The notes beneath the pieces were generated by a model. That model did not search any database, was not told where the DNA came from, and worked only from the letters and a program-made list of their open reading frames with translations. Both the position numbers and the translations under genes were made by a program. A stretch of DNA of 56,881 nucleotides from Halioglobus sp. (GTDB taxonomy: Bacteria > Pseudomonadota > Gammaproteobacteria > Pseudomonadales > Halieaceae), in NCBI GenBank assembly GCA_020443425.1, contig JAGRIE010000023.1:1-56881 (forward strand). The letters run 5' to 3'. Within the stretch, counting starts at the first letter, position 1. Every line of letters begins with the position of its first letter. Positions 33,080 through 42,317 of the stretch are shown piece after piece.

Positions 33080-34322
33080 ATTACTTATCCTCAATCTGTA
33101 CTTCGCGCCAGAGAGCTTTGGCGGCGCGACGATTGTTGTTGAGCAAACTGCTCGCCGCCTGAGGGAAAAGCACAACTGGTCAGTTTTGATAGTGACAACG
33201 ATCCGTGATCACTCGCTGCCTCGATATGCCCTCAGGCGTTACAAGATAGACGGTATAAATATTATTGCCATCAACGTGCCGGCAGAGTTACAGGGTGAAG
33301 CCGCGTATAAAAATGCAGAGACCGCCAGGCGAGTGGTTGAAATTGCGCGGGCGTTCCAGCCCGATATCTGTCACTGTCACGCGCTGCAGGTGCTCGGTTG
33401 CGATTACTTTGATGAGTTGACGAAAATCAATACCAAAATCGCCATTACCGCGCACGATTGCTGGTGGATATGTGAGCGCCAGTTCATGATTAACTCAGAC
33501 GGCTATTATTGCAATCAGTGGGTTTTGAATGATGCCCAATGTGGGCAGTGTTCAACGGATCATCGCATGCAGGTCAAACGCAATGAGTATCTCAAGCGGC
33601 AGCTGGATAAGGTAGATCTCATCCTGTTCCCGAGCGACTTCCACCGCAAGCTGCACCTTGCAAACGGCGTCAGCGAAGATAAATCCCGGGTCAACAAGAA
33701 CGGTGTAACACTGCCCTTGCCCGGCTACTTCGGTGTGCGCGCTGAGGCGATGAAACAGCGCAATCACACTGTATTCGGGTTTGTCGGCGGACCCGGTGCA
33801 ATTAAAGGGTCAGAGCAGATAATCCGAGCGTTCAGTGAAATAGAAAGCACAGACTATACGCTGCAGGTGGTTGATGCAGCCGGCAACGTTGGATCGAGTT
33901 GGGTGGATCGGGATTACTGGAATATACCGGGTACGGTGGAGTTTATACCCCCCTACCAGCAGAACGTGATGGACGATTTTTTCGCTGGTATCGACGTGCT
34001 GCTGTTCCCATCGCAGTGGAAGGAGAGTTTTGGCTTGACGGTCAGGGAGGCGCTGGCTCGCAATGTCTGGGTAATTTCAACCGACTCCGGCGGGGTGGCC
34101 GAGGATCTGGAAGACGGTGTCAATTCCAGTGTCATTCCGTTTGGTTCAGGGGTCTCCGAGTTGCGCCAGTGCATCGAATGGGCGCTGCAGCGCCAGGACT
34201 GGAGTGGCTACCAGAACCCACTGGCCCAGCAAGTTCGCGGGTTTGATGAGCAGGCGGAAGAGCTGTCAGCTTATTTTCACGGAATGCTTGAGGTGGGGCA
34301 GCACGCGGCAGAGCCGCTGTGA
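33072..34322 (+). CDS. Glycosyltransferase family 4 protein
   Basis: 416 residues, GT-B fold. N-terminal LNLYFAPESFGGATIVVEQ (acceptor-side loop), a middle HDCWWICERQFM, and C-terminal FVGGPGAIKGSEQII plus the E-x7-E signature KESFGLTVREALARN. The central Cys/His-containing stretch (CNQWVLNDAQCGQCSTDH) is an unusual insertion, common in some WcaC/WbpY-like enzymes. The start is the ATG at 33072 (a TTG 12 nt earlier is in frame). Codon use appears slightly more AT-rich than the steroid genes. Confidence 0.85.
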   Translation: MNKLLILNLYFAPESFGGATIVVEQTARRLREKHNWSVLIVTTIRDHSLPRYALRRYKIDGINIIAINVPAELQGEAAYKNAETARRVVEIARAFQPDICHCHALQVLGCDYFDELTKINTKIAITAHDCWWICERQFMINSDGYYCNQWVLNDAQCGQCSTDHRMQVKRNEYLKRQLDKVDLILFPSDFHRKLHLANGVSEDKSRVNKNGVTLPLPGYFGVRAEAMKQRNHTVFGFVGGPGAIKGSEQIIRAFSEIESTDYTLQVVDAAGNVGSSWVDRDYWNIPGTVEFIPPYQQNVMDDFFAGIDVLLFPSQWKESFGLTVREALARNVWVISTDSGGVAEDLEDGVNSSVIPFGSGVSELRQCIEWALQRQDWSGYQNPLAQQVRGFDEQAEELSAYFHGMLEVGQHAAEPL

Positions 34323-34326
34323 GTGT

Positions 34327-36117
34327 TTAGAGTGGCCTGGTATTCCTGAAATCCGGTGTCATGATTTCCGTCAGCCTGGAGAAAATGGTTGGGAAGCAGG
34401 GGTCCCGCTCGATTTCATTGCCCCATTTTTCACGGAGCCTCTGGATGTACTCCAGGTCATCGGTTTTAGGCCGGGTCTGGGACTCAAGGTGAATCAGCTT
34501 TGAGTCAGGGCAGAATACCAACCTTCCGCGCTGTGATAGTTTGAGGCACAAATCCACATCAGAGAACGATGTCGGGAACACTTCTTCGTCAAAGCCACCA
34601 ACCGAATCGAATGCCGAGCGCCTGGTGAGCAGCGCGGCGCCGGTTAAAGCGCTGGTATTCCTGGTGGAGTAGGCCCAGCGCTGGTAGCAACTTGAACCAT
34701 AGGGCAGGTGCTTGAAATAGTGGCCAGCGAACCCGCCAATGCCCAGTGCGATCCCGGCGTGCTGGATGGAATAGTCGGGGTACAGCAACAATGGCCCAAC
34801 GGCGACAACGCCTGAGATCTCCAGATACGGTACCAGCGTTTTCAGCCAGCTGAATTCGAGCAACTGGACATCATTGTTCAGGAAACAGATGTGGGAGTCA
34901 GGGTTGGATTTCCTGACACCCAGGTTACACATTCTGGAAAAATTGAATGGCCCCTGGTAGTCACAGATGGTGACCCGCTCGGCCCCGGCCAGTTCATCCA
35001 GCATTTCCCTTGTCTGTGAATCGGTAGAGGAGTGGTCAACCAGAACAAGGTTCAGGTTGGGGTAGTCCGTCTTCGTCCACAGTTCCAGTACTGATTGCAG
35101 TAGCGCCGGTGAATTGCTGTGAGGGATGACCAGAGTGACTTCAGGCCAATGTGCAAGCTCCACATTGGAATGGTAGAGGTCATGCTGGCTGTCAATCGAT
35201 ACGTTTGCCTGCGCTTTATTGCCCGTCGCCAGCGACCAGTAATTTGCTATGGCTTCCCCGTCAACCCTGGTCAGGGCCAGGTGGTCATCGCTGGTTGCAC
35301 TTGATCCCTCAGTTGAGCTTGTTCTCTGGTGATACAGCGGGAAGGGGATATGAAACACATTCGTATCCCGGATACTGGGGGCGGCTCTCAACAGCAGCCG
35401 ATGGTTGCGCACGCCCTCAAGATCGTCACTGATGTTTTCCAGGTGCAGCAGGAATTCAGATCGCCAGCAGCTGAGGCAGTTCACATAGTTTTGTGATAGC
35501 AGCAGTTCAGGGTTCCAGTGAGGTTTGAAGTACGGATCAAAGCGATTTCCATTCGCATCAATTTTGTCCTCGTCGGTGTAGAGCAAGTTGACATCGGGTT
35601 CGAGGCATATCGCTGCTGCGAGGCATTCCAGCGCCCTGGGATGCAACAAGTCGTCCTGACCCACAAACATGACAAAGCCGCCGTCCAACTCGCGCAGTAC
35701 ATTTGCCGTCTCGTTGCGGAACTGGCCTCGGTCCACACCGTCCCTGACCGTGATGCGCGTATCTTTGGACTGGAGGGATGCCAGGGTGCTCTTGAGTTGG
35801 GTGTTCCTGGCCTGGCTATTGATGCAGATCAATTCCCAGTTTTTATGTGACTGTTTCTGTAAAGATTCAAACGTGGCACTGAGAAAGCCGGAGTCTGGTC
35901 TGCAGACGTGCAGAATAACCCTGAGCTTGATGGCTGATGGTGCCGGTTTGCCAACGCTTGCCTTGCCTATAAACGTGTCGATCTCAACGCATTCGAAGCT
36001 TCTGATCCAGTACGCATAGGTGTTCAGGAGTGGGGATCTTCGAATTCTGAGAACAGCTTTTCGCAGGGTCGGGTATGTGCCGTACTTGGAAAGCGCTGTG
36101 AAGACTTTAGATATCAT
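34327..36117 (-). CDS. Glycosyltransferase with tandem family 2 domains
   Basis: 596 residues on the minus strand, opposite to its neighbours. Two GT2 domains: the first (about 65-290) with VILHVCRPDSGFLSATFESL, MFVGQDDLLHPRALE and LYTDEDKIDANGNRFDPYFKP; the second (about 320-580) with VTLVIPHSNSPALLQ, FLNNDVQLL and the acceptor DEEVFPTSFSDVDLCLKL. Such double GT2 proteins commonly extend repeating or branched glycans. Base composition is lower in GC than most of the window, suggesting transfer. It ends 4 nt from the upstream gene's stop (convergent). Confidence 0.86.
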   Translation of the reverse strand: MISKVFTALSKYGTYPTLRKAVLRIRRSPLLNTYAYWIRSFECVEIDTFIGKASVGKPAPSAIKLRVILHVCRPDSGFLSATFESLQKQSHKNWELICINSQARNTQLKSTLASLQSKDTRITVRDGVDRGQFRNETANVLRELDGGFVMFVGQDDLLHPRALECLAAAICLEPDVNLLYTDEDKIDANGNRFDPYFKPHWNPELLLSQNYVNCLSCWRSEFLLHLENISDDLEGVRNHRLLLRAAPSIRDTNVFHIPFPLYHQRTSSTEGSSATSDDHLALTRVDGEAIANYWSLATGNKAQANVSIDSQHDLYHSNVELAHWPEVTLVIPHSNSPALLQSVLELWTKTDYPNLNLVLVDHSSTDSQTREMLDELAGAERVTICDYQGPFNFSRMCNLGVRKSNPDSHICFLNNDVQLLEFSWLKTLVPYLEISGVVAVGPLLLYPDYSIQHAGIALGIGGFAGHYFKHLPYGSSCYQRWAYSTRNTSALTGAALLTRRSAFDSVGGFDEEVFPTSFSDVDLCLKLSQRGRLVFCPDSKLIHLESQTRPKTDDLEYIQRLREKWGNEIERDPCFPTIFSRLTEIMTPDFRNTRPL

Positions 36118-36768
36118 GGCAATTTGCGTTTATAGTCAGCAACTGATTGTATCAACAACATTTAAAAACACTCTATTCCCTGTGTTTCGTAACCACTGCG
36201 CTGTTTGGCTTCAGTGGTTGATATGAAGCGGCCTCTGCCATAACCGCACCTGCGGTGTGGCAGCTAACTCCCCGGTGGAAATAATCCGTTAATCCAATAA
36301 TTCCGGGTGATATGCTCAGCTGTGATTGGCATACAACCAAAGCGCCCCGAGTCTTAGTCTACTGCTGAAAAGCTGGTGAGCTGTGAGCGTACGAAATGGG
36401 GGCCAATGCTTGCACTTCAAGGAAATACACCATAATCCTTTAAACCCAATTTTCCATGTTGAGCAGGGATGGAAACATTGTCAAAACAAAAATTCAAGCT
36501 TCTTTTGCGTTCACCATCGAAACCGGTTCGATCGGATTTATCACCGCGTCACCGTGTCTGTGGGAAACGGTATTCCGGTAGTCTCAAGTGAGCTACAATC
36601 AGGCATTTCGTGCCCGGTGCGAAGGCCGGATTGATCTGCTACAGATCAGGGGTAATGCCCTATTCCTGGCGCGTACTGCACCGATAGAGAAAACTGTCGA
36701 TCGAAACCTGCCGAGCGCACCCTTCTTACGCCTGTCATCGAGCAAGCGATACACGATAGCATGGAATC
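36118..36768. other. 651-bp intergenic region, AT-rich, with tandem hairpins
   Basis: A divergent region between two glycosyltransferase genes, lower in GC than the surroundings. Between 36166 and 36263 three adjacent inverted repeats can be drawn (listed separately). Two plus-strand frames (36383-36634 and 36588-36902) have no recognisable domain or good start, and neither is called. No tRNA, insertion-sequence end or clear promoter was recognised. Confidence 0.5.
36166..36263. repeat. Cluster of three inverted repeats (possible structured leader)
   Basis: (1) aaacac 36166-36171 with gtgttt 36182-36187. (2) aaccactg 36191-36198 with cagtggtt 36212-36219, a perfect 8-bp stem and 13-nt loop. 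(3) ctgcca 36235-36240 / tggcag 36258-36263 enclosing accgc 36243-36247 / gcggt 36252-36256, a long stem with a 4-nt loop. None is followed by a strong T-run. They sit 49-146 nt upstream of the minus-strand tandem GT2 gene, so they could lie in its leader. Confidence 0.5.
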
Positions 36769-38466
36769 ATGGAAAGAAAATTGTGGAACAGAGCGAAAGT
36801 GTCGGATGCTGCATCACCAGTACAGGGGCGCCGTGTTGGCTGGTGGACGCTGTTCCGCAAGTGGTTTACAGATCTCGCTTCCCCCGGGGAACGATCCGGT
36901 GACACTGGTCCGTCGCGCGTCTACCCGCAAATCGCGGATATTGCCCTTGAGGTCACACTTCCTATCAGTTTTGTTGTCATCCGGTTTTCCGATGAGTACA
37001 GACACAATTTCCTGGTGTCTCCGAGTGCCCAGGACCCTATCAACGAAGTGATTGAAGTCGACAACTCGTCCAACCTGTACTTCGACAATCTGTCGCAGGC
37101 CATTGCGGCGGGCCTGAACAGGGCGAACAATGACATTATCGCTGTCATTCACGAGGATGTACTGCTGCCTCAAGGTTGGCAGGCGCAATTTCAGCAAACC
37201 CTCAGTGAGTTGGAGGAGCACGATCCGTCATGGGGGATGCTGGGCAGTGTGGGGTGGGATGCAGAAGGCAGGTTTGTCGGGCATTGGAGTGACCCCCACC
37301 AGTTTAAAAACACGTTCGCGGACAGCGAGCGCAACTTTCAGGAAGTGGTCAAGCTGGATGAGCAGCTCCTGATCTTCCATAGGCAGAGGGCGCCGGCGCT
37401 GGACACCCACCTGCCCGGAATCCATTTTCTGGGGGAGGACCTGAAACACGAACTCGCCGGCGCAGGCCTGCGAACGTATGCTATCAATGCGCCCACTATC
37501 CACAAGTTCGCCGATAAGCACGGCGACAGGATAGTCAGCTCGATTCAGTCCGACAAGATCAGTGACAGGGAGAGCGCCACCTACCTGGCCGATGAGGCCT
37601 GCTGTAAAGATTATGTCAGTTGGAAGTATCCGGCGCTGTTCCCCGCTGCCACGCCAGTGCCGGTGCCGGCAGCGCTCAATGATCATCAGCGCCTGCAGCT
37701 GCAGCGCCCCGTGATTATCCTGTGTAAGGGTGAGCTGGAGTGCGCGCTGGTCAGTGAGCTGGTGCGAGATTGCGGGGTAGTGGTCCCGGAGGAGCCTGCG
37801 GCACCCGGGCAGCCACCCGCATTGATGATCGCGATTTATAAAATGATTATTGAGAAATTCAGGTGCCACGCTCCCTGGCAGGCCGCGTATACCCAGGAGC
37901 GCCTGCTGTCCATTGCCGCGCCGCTGCTTGGGAACCTGCAGCCGGGGCAGCACTGGGCCTTGGCATTTCCTGAGAGCAACCTCATTCTCCCCGAGTTGAG
38001 TCGGGTGTTCCCGGATGCCCGGTATCTCTGCGTGCACCGCGATCCTCTTGATATCTGTCTGGGGGCCAGCGATAAATCCGCGCGCCTGGACAATCACATC
38101 GGGCGTATAGCGTTGCCTGAGGCATACAGCCACCTGGGCCTGGAGCGGGCACAGATTCTCCAGGACGACGAGCTCGATCACAGGGTGTACACCACCATTC
38201 ACCAACTCGGGCTGCTGACCCGGCATCTGGCAGCCCCGCAGCGATCGGATCCGCTCTTTCTTGCCTACACCGAGCTGCAGGTGAGTCCCGTATCGGCGCG
38301 TGCGCAGCTGTCCGGCTGGCTGGGAGAGGCGCCGCCAGGCCCTGCGTTCCCGTCAGCGAGGCGGGTTGATAGCCAGAATGAGAACACCGGCCGCTACTCT
38401 GCGGCGAGAATCGCCGCTGCCGCGGAGCAACTGCAGGGTGTCCGTGCGGCGCTCGGGTATATCTAG
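36769..38466 (+). CDS. Fusion of a glycosyltransferase (StrF-like GT2) and a degenerate sulfotransferase domain
   Basis: 565 residues. The N-terminal half (about 60-280) resembles the GT2-like StrF/Glyco_tranf_2_5 fold: ISFVVIRF, INEVIEVDNSSNLYFD, NNDIIAVIHEDVLLPQGW, then MLGSVGWDAEGRFVG. The C-terminal half (about 305-560) follows a sulfotransferase layout with the 3'-phosphate motif RYLCVHRDPLDICLG. At the expected PAPS P-loop, however, it reads IILCKGELECALVSELV, lacking the usual GxxRSGTS. The C-terminal domain may therefore bind a different ligand or be inactive. The N-terminal 50 residues are of uncertain start. It lies between other glycan genes. Confidence 0.72.
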   Translation: MERKLWNRAKVSDAASPVQGRRVGWWTLFRKWFTDLASPGERSGDTGPSRVYPQIADIALEVTLPISFVVIRFSDEYRHNFLVSPSAQDPINEVIEVDNSSNLYFDNLSQAIAAGLNRANNDIIAVIHEDVLLPQGWQAQFQQTLSELEEHDPSWGMLGSVGWDAEGRFVGHWSDPHQFKNTFADSERNFQEVVKLDEQLLIFHRQRAPALDTHLPGIHFLGEDLKHELAGAGLRTYAINAPTIHKFADKHGDRIVSSIQSDKISDRESATYLADEACCKDYVSWKYPALFPAATPVPVPAALNDHQRLQLQRPVIILCKGELECALVSELVRDCGVVVPEEPAAPGQPPALMIAIYKMIIEKFRCHAPWQAAYTQERLLSIAAPLLGNLQPGQHWALAFPESNLILPELSRVFPDARYLCVHRDPLDICLGASDKSARLDNHIGRIALPEAYSHLGLERAQILQDDELDHRVYTTIHQLGLLTRHLAAPQRSDPLFLAYTELQVSPVSARAQLSGWLGEAPPGPAFPSARRVDSQNENTGRYSAARIAAAAEQLQGVRAALGYI

Positions 38467-38579
38467 GGGGTGGGTCTTTCTGCTATTCTTCCGCGCAGCT
38501 GCGAGTGGGCGGCCCTGGTTCGAGTGCCGCCATCGTGCAGCATCTGCAATGCCTTGTTAAATATAGTGATAGCTAATTA

Positions 38580-39224
38580 ATGACCGGATCAACTCAGAAA
38601 GACTCTTCGCGGGTAGAAGAAACCACCATAAGCCTTTTCGAGCAAAATTCCCTCAGCGATACCAAAAAAACTTTCATCATTTACGGGGTCGGTCGAGGTG
38701 GCACCACCATGGTGGCCGGTGTCGCCAAGCTCTGTGGTCTCGATATTGGCAGGGACCTCCCCATCAACCTGGAAGACAATGATTTCAATATCCATGTACT
38801 GCGCAAGGCCGGGATCAAACCGGTAGAGCATATCCTGGAGTCGCTGGCGGAGCGCAACAACACCAAGGATATATGGGGTTGGAAGTTTCCCAGGGCGATC
38901 GCGTACCTGCCCTATATTCGAGAATTTTTGGTGAATCCGCACCTTATCCTGGTATTTCGCGACCCCGTTGCCACCTCGGCTCGGCAGATATTGTCGGGGA
39001 CGCCGAAAATCAAGGCGATTGAGGCTGTACAGCGGCTGCAGATGCGCAATATGGAGTTGGTCAAGACCTGGAAGGTGCCGAGCCTGATCGTCAGTTATGA
39101 GAAATCCATCCAGAGCCCGGAGCAGTTTATTTCCGACCTGTGCCAGTTTATCGGTGTCGAGAAGCCGGCGGACACCTCCGCCATTCGAGCTTTTATGGAA
39201 CCTGGAGAGTACAAGCCAATCTGA
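38580..39224 (+). CDS. Small sulfotransferase-family protein
   Basis: 214 residues. P-loop-like IIYGVGRGGTTMVAGVAKL near residue 35, and the 3'-phosphate-binding motif LVFRDPVATSARQ, both typical of PAPS-dependent sulfotransferases; the conserved WGWKFPRAI lies between. Shorter than the 240-370 residues of its relatives in this window, so the acceptor-binding part is compact. It is preceded by a 113-bp gap with a weak ggcggc/gccgcc hairpin (38508-38531) and no clear terminator. Confidence 0.78.
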   Translation: MTGSTQKDSSRVEETTISLFEQNSLSDTKKTFIIYGVGRGGTTMVAGVAKLCGLDIGRDLPINLEDNDFNIHVLRKAGIKPVEHILESLAERNNTKDIWGWKFPRAIAYLPYIREFLVNPHLILVFRDPVATSARQILSGTPKIKAIEAVQRLQMRNMELVKTWKVPSLIVSYEKSIQSPEQFISDLCQFIGVEKPADTSAIRAFMEPGEYKPI

Positions 39225-39356
39225 ACGGACGCCGCGGCGCTGCAAGGTGGCCATGGTTTTATTGGGCCAGGACTCGGGCGTCGACCATAGGGGGTATGAA
39301 TCCCAACGTATACCCCGTTCTTTTCCTGTCAAACGTATCTAGGGCGGATCAGTGTG

Positions 39357-40820
39357 ATGAAGTGGTGGCTGGTGCTGTTGTTGGTGATTCCAATCGGCTG
39401 GAAAGTGGCGCAGCTAAACGATGCCCCGGCGGTGCAGCGTCCGAATATTATCCTGGTTATCGCCGATGACCTTGGCCAGCAACTGGGCACGTATGGGGAC
39501 CCGAATGCGCGCACACCGAATATTGACAAAATCGCAGCCGAAGGCACGCAGTTCAATGCTGGCTACGTCACTGCGGCATCCTGCAGTCCCTCGCGGGGCA
39601 GTATTTTCACCGGTTTATATCCGCACCAGCACGGTATGATGGGCCTGTCGCAGTTCGGCACACAGCGGATGCTGGATAATGTCCCCAAACTGCCCAACGA
39701 GCTGAAGAAACTCGGTTATCGCACAGCGATTATTGGCAAGAGACACTATGAGCCGGAAAGCCTGTTCGACTGGGATGTCGAGGAGGAGGACTACGAGGAA
39801 ATGTTTTCCGACCGCAATGTGCTGGCGATGAGCAAGCGTGCCGTGGACTTCATTGACGACGGCGACGAGGGGGAGCCCTTCTTTCTGGTGGTAAGCTATG
39901 TTGATCCTCACCGGGGCGGCTCTGATGACGGCGTCAATTACGGTCGCAACCGCAATACCAAATTTCCCAAACTGAAGTCCGGCCTGCCCGAGAACGCGAC
40001 CCCGCCCTCGCAGATAGAGCCCTTTCCCTTTTTGGGCCTGGATTCTCCCGCAATCCGTGAAGAACTGGCTGATTTTTACGGCGCGGTAGATCGACTCGAT
40101 ATCGGCGTGGGTGCATTGCGTGCTGAACTGGAGAAGCGTGGGTTGTGGGAGGATGCCTATGTAATATTCGTCGGCGATCACGGGCCCGACGTCACGCGCG
40201 GAAAAATGGCGGTCTATGAATCTGCCACCCGTATCCCCTTCCTGTTGAAAACCCCCGGCAAGAACCAGGGGTTTGTCCGTGAGGAGTTGGTCTCAACCAT
40301 TGATATATTCCCGACCCTGATGGACGCGGCCACCGGTAACGCGCGTCAGCCCTATCAAGGGCGCTCGCTGCTGCCGCTCGCAAAAAGTGCGCCGCCGCCG
40401 ACATGGCGACGCTATATGTTCTCCGAGTATATTACACATGGGCCAGGGCAGTTCTACCCGCGGTACGCGGTGCGGGACGAGCGCTATAAACTTATTTATA
40501 ACGTGCTCGGTCGAAAAGCGGCCAATCCACTGGGCCCCAGGAACTACTGCAATGCCTGGTGGGAGGCGCAAACCGACAAGTACAAGGACACAGCCATTCG
40601 CAGGGTGTATTTCCGGGTGGAACACCCTCCCCGGGTGGAACTCTACGATCTGGAGAATGATCCGCATGAGTGGAACAACCTGGCCGGCGCTGCAGACTTC
40701 GCGGCGACGAAAGACCGCCTGATGTCAGCGCTGCAGGATTGGCGCCAGTACACCAATGACCCGTTGCTTGATCCTGCGGAGTTCCAGCGAGAGGCAGTTA
40801 AAGGTCTCGCACATGACTGA
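39357..40820 (+). CDS. Formylglycine-dependent sulfatase with N-terminal signal/anchor
   Basis: 487 residues, type I sulfatase. An N-terminal hydrophobic segment (WWLVLLLVIPIGWKVA) suggests export or anchoring. Metal-binding IILVIADDLG and the maturation motif AASCSPSRGS (CxPxR, with Cys converted to formylglycine) are present, then GKRHYEPESL and VGDHGPDVTRGK. The layout is close to N-sulfoglucosamine sulfohydrolase-like family members, which act on sulfated glycans. The ATG at 39357 is one codon after a GTG. It sits between sulfotransferases and an AmpG-like permease, implying sulfated-glycan turnover or remodelling. A sulfatase-maturating enzyme is not in this window. Confidence 0.88.
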   Translation: MKWWLVLLLVIPIGWKVAQLNDAPAVQRPNIILVIADDLGQQLGTYGDPNARTPNIDKIAAEGTQFNAGYVTAASCSPSRGSIFTGLYPHQHGMMGLSQFGTQRMLDNVPKLPNELKKLGYRTAIIGKRHYEPESLFDWDVEEEDYEEMFSDRNVLAMSKRAVDFIDDGDEGEPFFLVVSYVDPHRGGSDDGVNYGRNRNTKFPKLKSGLPENATPPSQIEPFPFLGLDSPAIREELADFYGAVDRLDIGVGALRAELEKRGLWEDAYVIFVGDHGPDVTRGKMAVYESATRIPFLLKTPGKNQGFVREELVSTIDIFPTLMDAATGNARQPYQGRSLLPLAKSAPPPTWRRYMFSEYITHGPGQFYPRYAVRDERYKLIYNVLGRKAANPLGPRNYCNAWWEAQTDKYKDTAIRRVYFRVEHPPRVELYDLENDPHEWNNLAGAADFAATKDRLMSALQDWRQYTNDPLLDPAEFQREAVKGLAHD

Positions 40821-40878
40821 GCCCGATAAGCGGGAACCGGTCACCCGCCGCAGCTTCTACCTGCCGGATCCGATATGA
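40813..40878 (+). other. Short 21-codon ORF bridging the sulfatase and AmpG genes
   Basis: The ATG at 40813 begins MTEPDKREPVTRRSFYLPDPI and stops at 40876-40878, overlapping the sulfatase end by 8 nt and the AmpG start codon by 4 nt. Its main plausible role is translational coupling; a stable peptide is not supported. Confidence 0.2.
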
Positions 40879-42143
40879 CCCAGACCTCCTGGCGCGCTGC
40901 CATATTCAACCGGCGAATGCTGATCTGTGTGTTTACCGGTCTGGCTTCCGGTATGCCTTTGTATGTGCTGTTCCAGCTGGTGCCCGTCTGGCTCAGTGAG
41001 GGCGGTGTGTCGCTGGTTGAGATCGGTTTATTCTCGCTGGTGGGTATTCCCTATACCTGGAAGTTCGTGTGGGCGCCGATGATGGATCGCTGGGTGCCGC
41101 CTTTCCTTGGGCGACGCAGGGGCTGGATGCTCATCACCCAGGTCGCGCTGCTGCTCTCAATCGGTGTCTTTGGCATGTTCCAGCCCGCCCAGTCAACCTG
41201 GGTGATCGCGTGGCTGGCGGTGGCGGTGGCGTTTTTCAGTGCCAGCCAGGATGTTGTGCTGGATGCCTACCGCCGGGAAATTTTGCCAGACGAGGAATTG
41301 GGGATGGGTAATGCCATCCATGTGCAGGCCTATCGAGTGTCGAGCCTGATACCGGGCTCGCTTTCGCTGATACTGGCGGATGTCATGCCCTGGTCCAGCG
41401 TGTTCTGGATCACCGCCGGTTTCATGTCCGTCGGTGTGATGATGACCTTGCTCGTGTCGGAGTCAAAGGTCGAACTGCCGCCGCCGTCCGGACTGCGCGA
41501 TGCGCTGATAGCACCGTTTTCCGAGTATCTGGGCCGCCGCGGTTGGTCAGGCCTGATCCTGGTGCTGGTATTCATGTTCCTGTACAAGATCGGCGACAAT
41601 ATGGCGACCGCGCTGTCCATGCCGTTCTACCTGGAGGTCGGATTCAGCAAAACAGAGATCGGGCTGGTGGCCAAGCACGCTGCCCTGTGGCCTTCCATCG
41701 TGGGCGGATTATGTGGTGGGCTGATCATGGTGCGGGTGGGTATCAACCGCGCGCTGTGGCTCTTCGGCGTGGTGCAGGTCGCCAGCATCCTTGGGTTTGC
41801 CATTCTGGCCAGCAGCGGCCCCGAGTTGTGGCTGCTGGCCTCCGTGATTGGATTCGAGTATCTGGGCGTGGGCATGGGAACCGCGGCATTCACTGCCTTT
41901 ATAGCCCGGGAGACCAGCAAAACCTACGCCGCCACCCAGTTTGCCCTGTTCACGGCGCTGGCGGCCGTGCCACGGACGCTGGCGAATGCCAGCACCGGGC
42001 TCATTGTCGAGCAGATTGGATGGGTGGATTTCTTCCTGTTTTGTACTGTGTTGGCGCTGCCGGGAATGCTGCTGTTGTTCTGGGTTGCGCCCTGGAATGG
42101 TGATCAAAAAACAGCCCTGCAGGAGCGCGCCGGGACGGGTTAG
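40875..42143 (+). CDS. AmpG-like MFS permease
   Basis: 422 residues with about twelve hydrophobic segments of the major facilitator superfamily. The start (MTQTSWRAAIFNRRMLICVFTGLASGMPLY), GIPYTWKFVWAPMMDRW and FFSASQDVVLDAYRREIL match the AmpG family, known for importing anhydromuropeptides. In this island, after a sulfatase, it could carry a released glycan fragment inward, but a peptidoglycan-recycling role is equally possible. Other AmpG-like genes may exist elsewhere in the genome. Confidence 0.82.
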   Translation: MTQTSWRAAIFNRRMLICVFTGLASGMPLYVLFQLVPVWLSEGGVSLVEIGLFSLVGIPYTWKFVWAPMMDRWVPPFLGRRRGWMLITQVALLLSIGVFGMFQPAQSTWVIAWLAVAVAFFSASQDVVLDAYRREILPDEELGMGNAIHVQAYRVSSLIPGSLSLILADVMPWSSVFWITAGFMSVGVMMTLLVSESKVELPPPSGLRDALIAPFSEYLGRRGWSGLILVLVFMFLYKIGDNMATALSMPFYLEVGFSKTEIGLVAKHAALWPSIVGGLCGGLIMVRVGINRALWLFGVVQVASILGFAILASSGPELWLLASVIGFEYLGVGMGTAAFTAFIARETSKTYAATQFALFTALAAVPRTLANASTGLIVEQIGWVDFFLFCTVLALPGMLLLFWVAPWNGDQKTALQERAGTG

Positions 42144-42317
42144 GGCGTGTTTGCCTCCGCGATCACATTTTGGGGGACTGGTGCTGCCCGCCGGGGAATT
42201 CAGAGTTGCCTTGATGATCGCAAATAGGGGAATATAGGCATTTAAGTGTCCGCAATTGATAGAAGTGTAGCGATTATGAATCAGTACGTCTTACTTAGCC
42301 TGTCTGGAATCAAATAG

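Noticed and set aside
36383-36902. Two plus-strand frames (83 and 104 codons) in the gap before the GT-sulfotransferase fusion
   Set aside because: No ribosome-binding site, no recognisable domain, and the second overlaps the real gene in another frame.
38508-38531. ggcggc...gccgcc hairpin with a ggttcgagt loop that resembles a tRNA T-arm
   Set aside because: No acceptor stem, D-arm or anticodon arm can be drawn around it; it is only a weak stem-loop.
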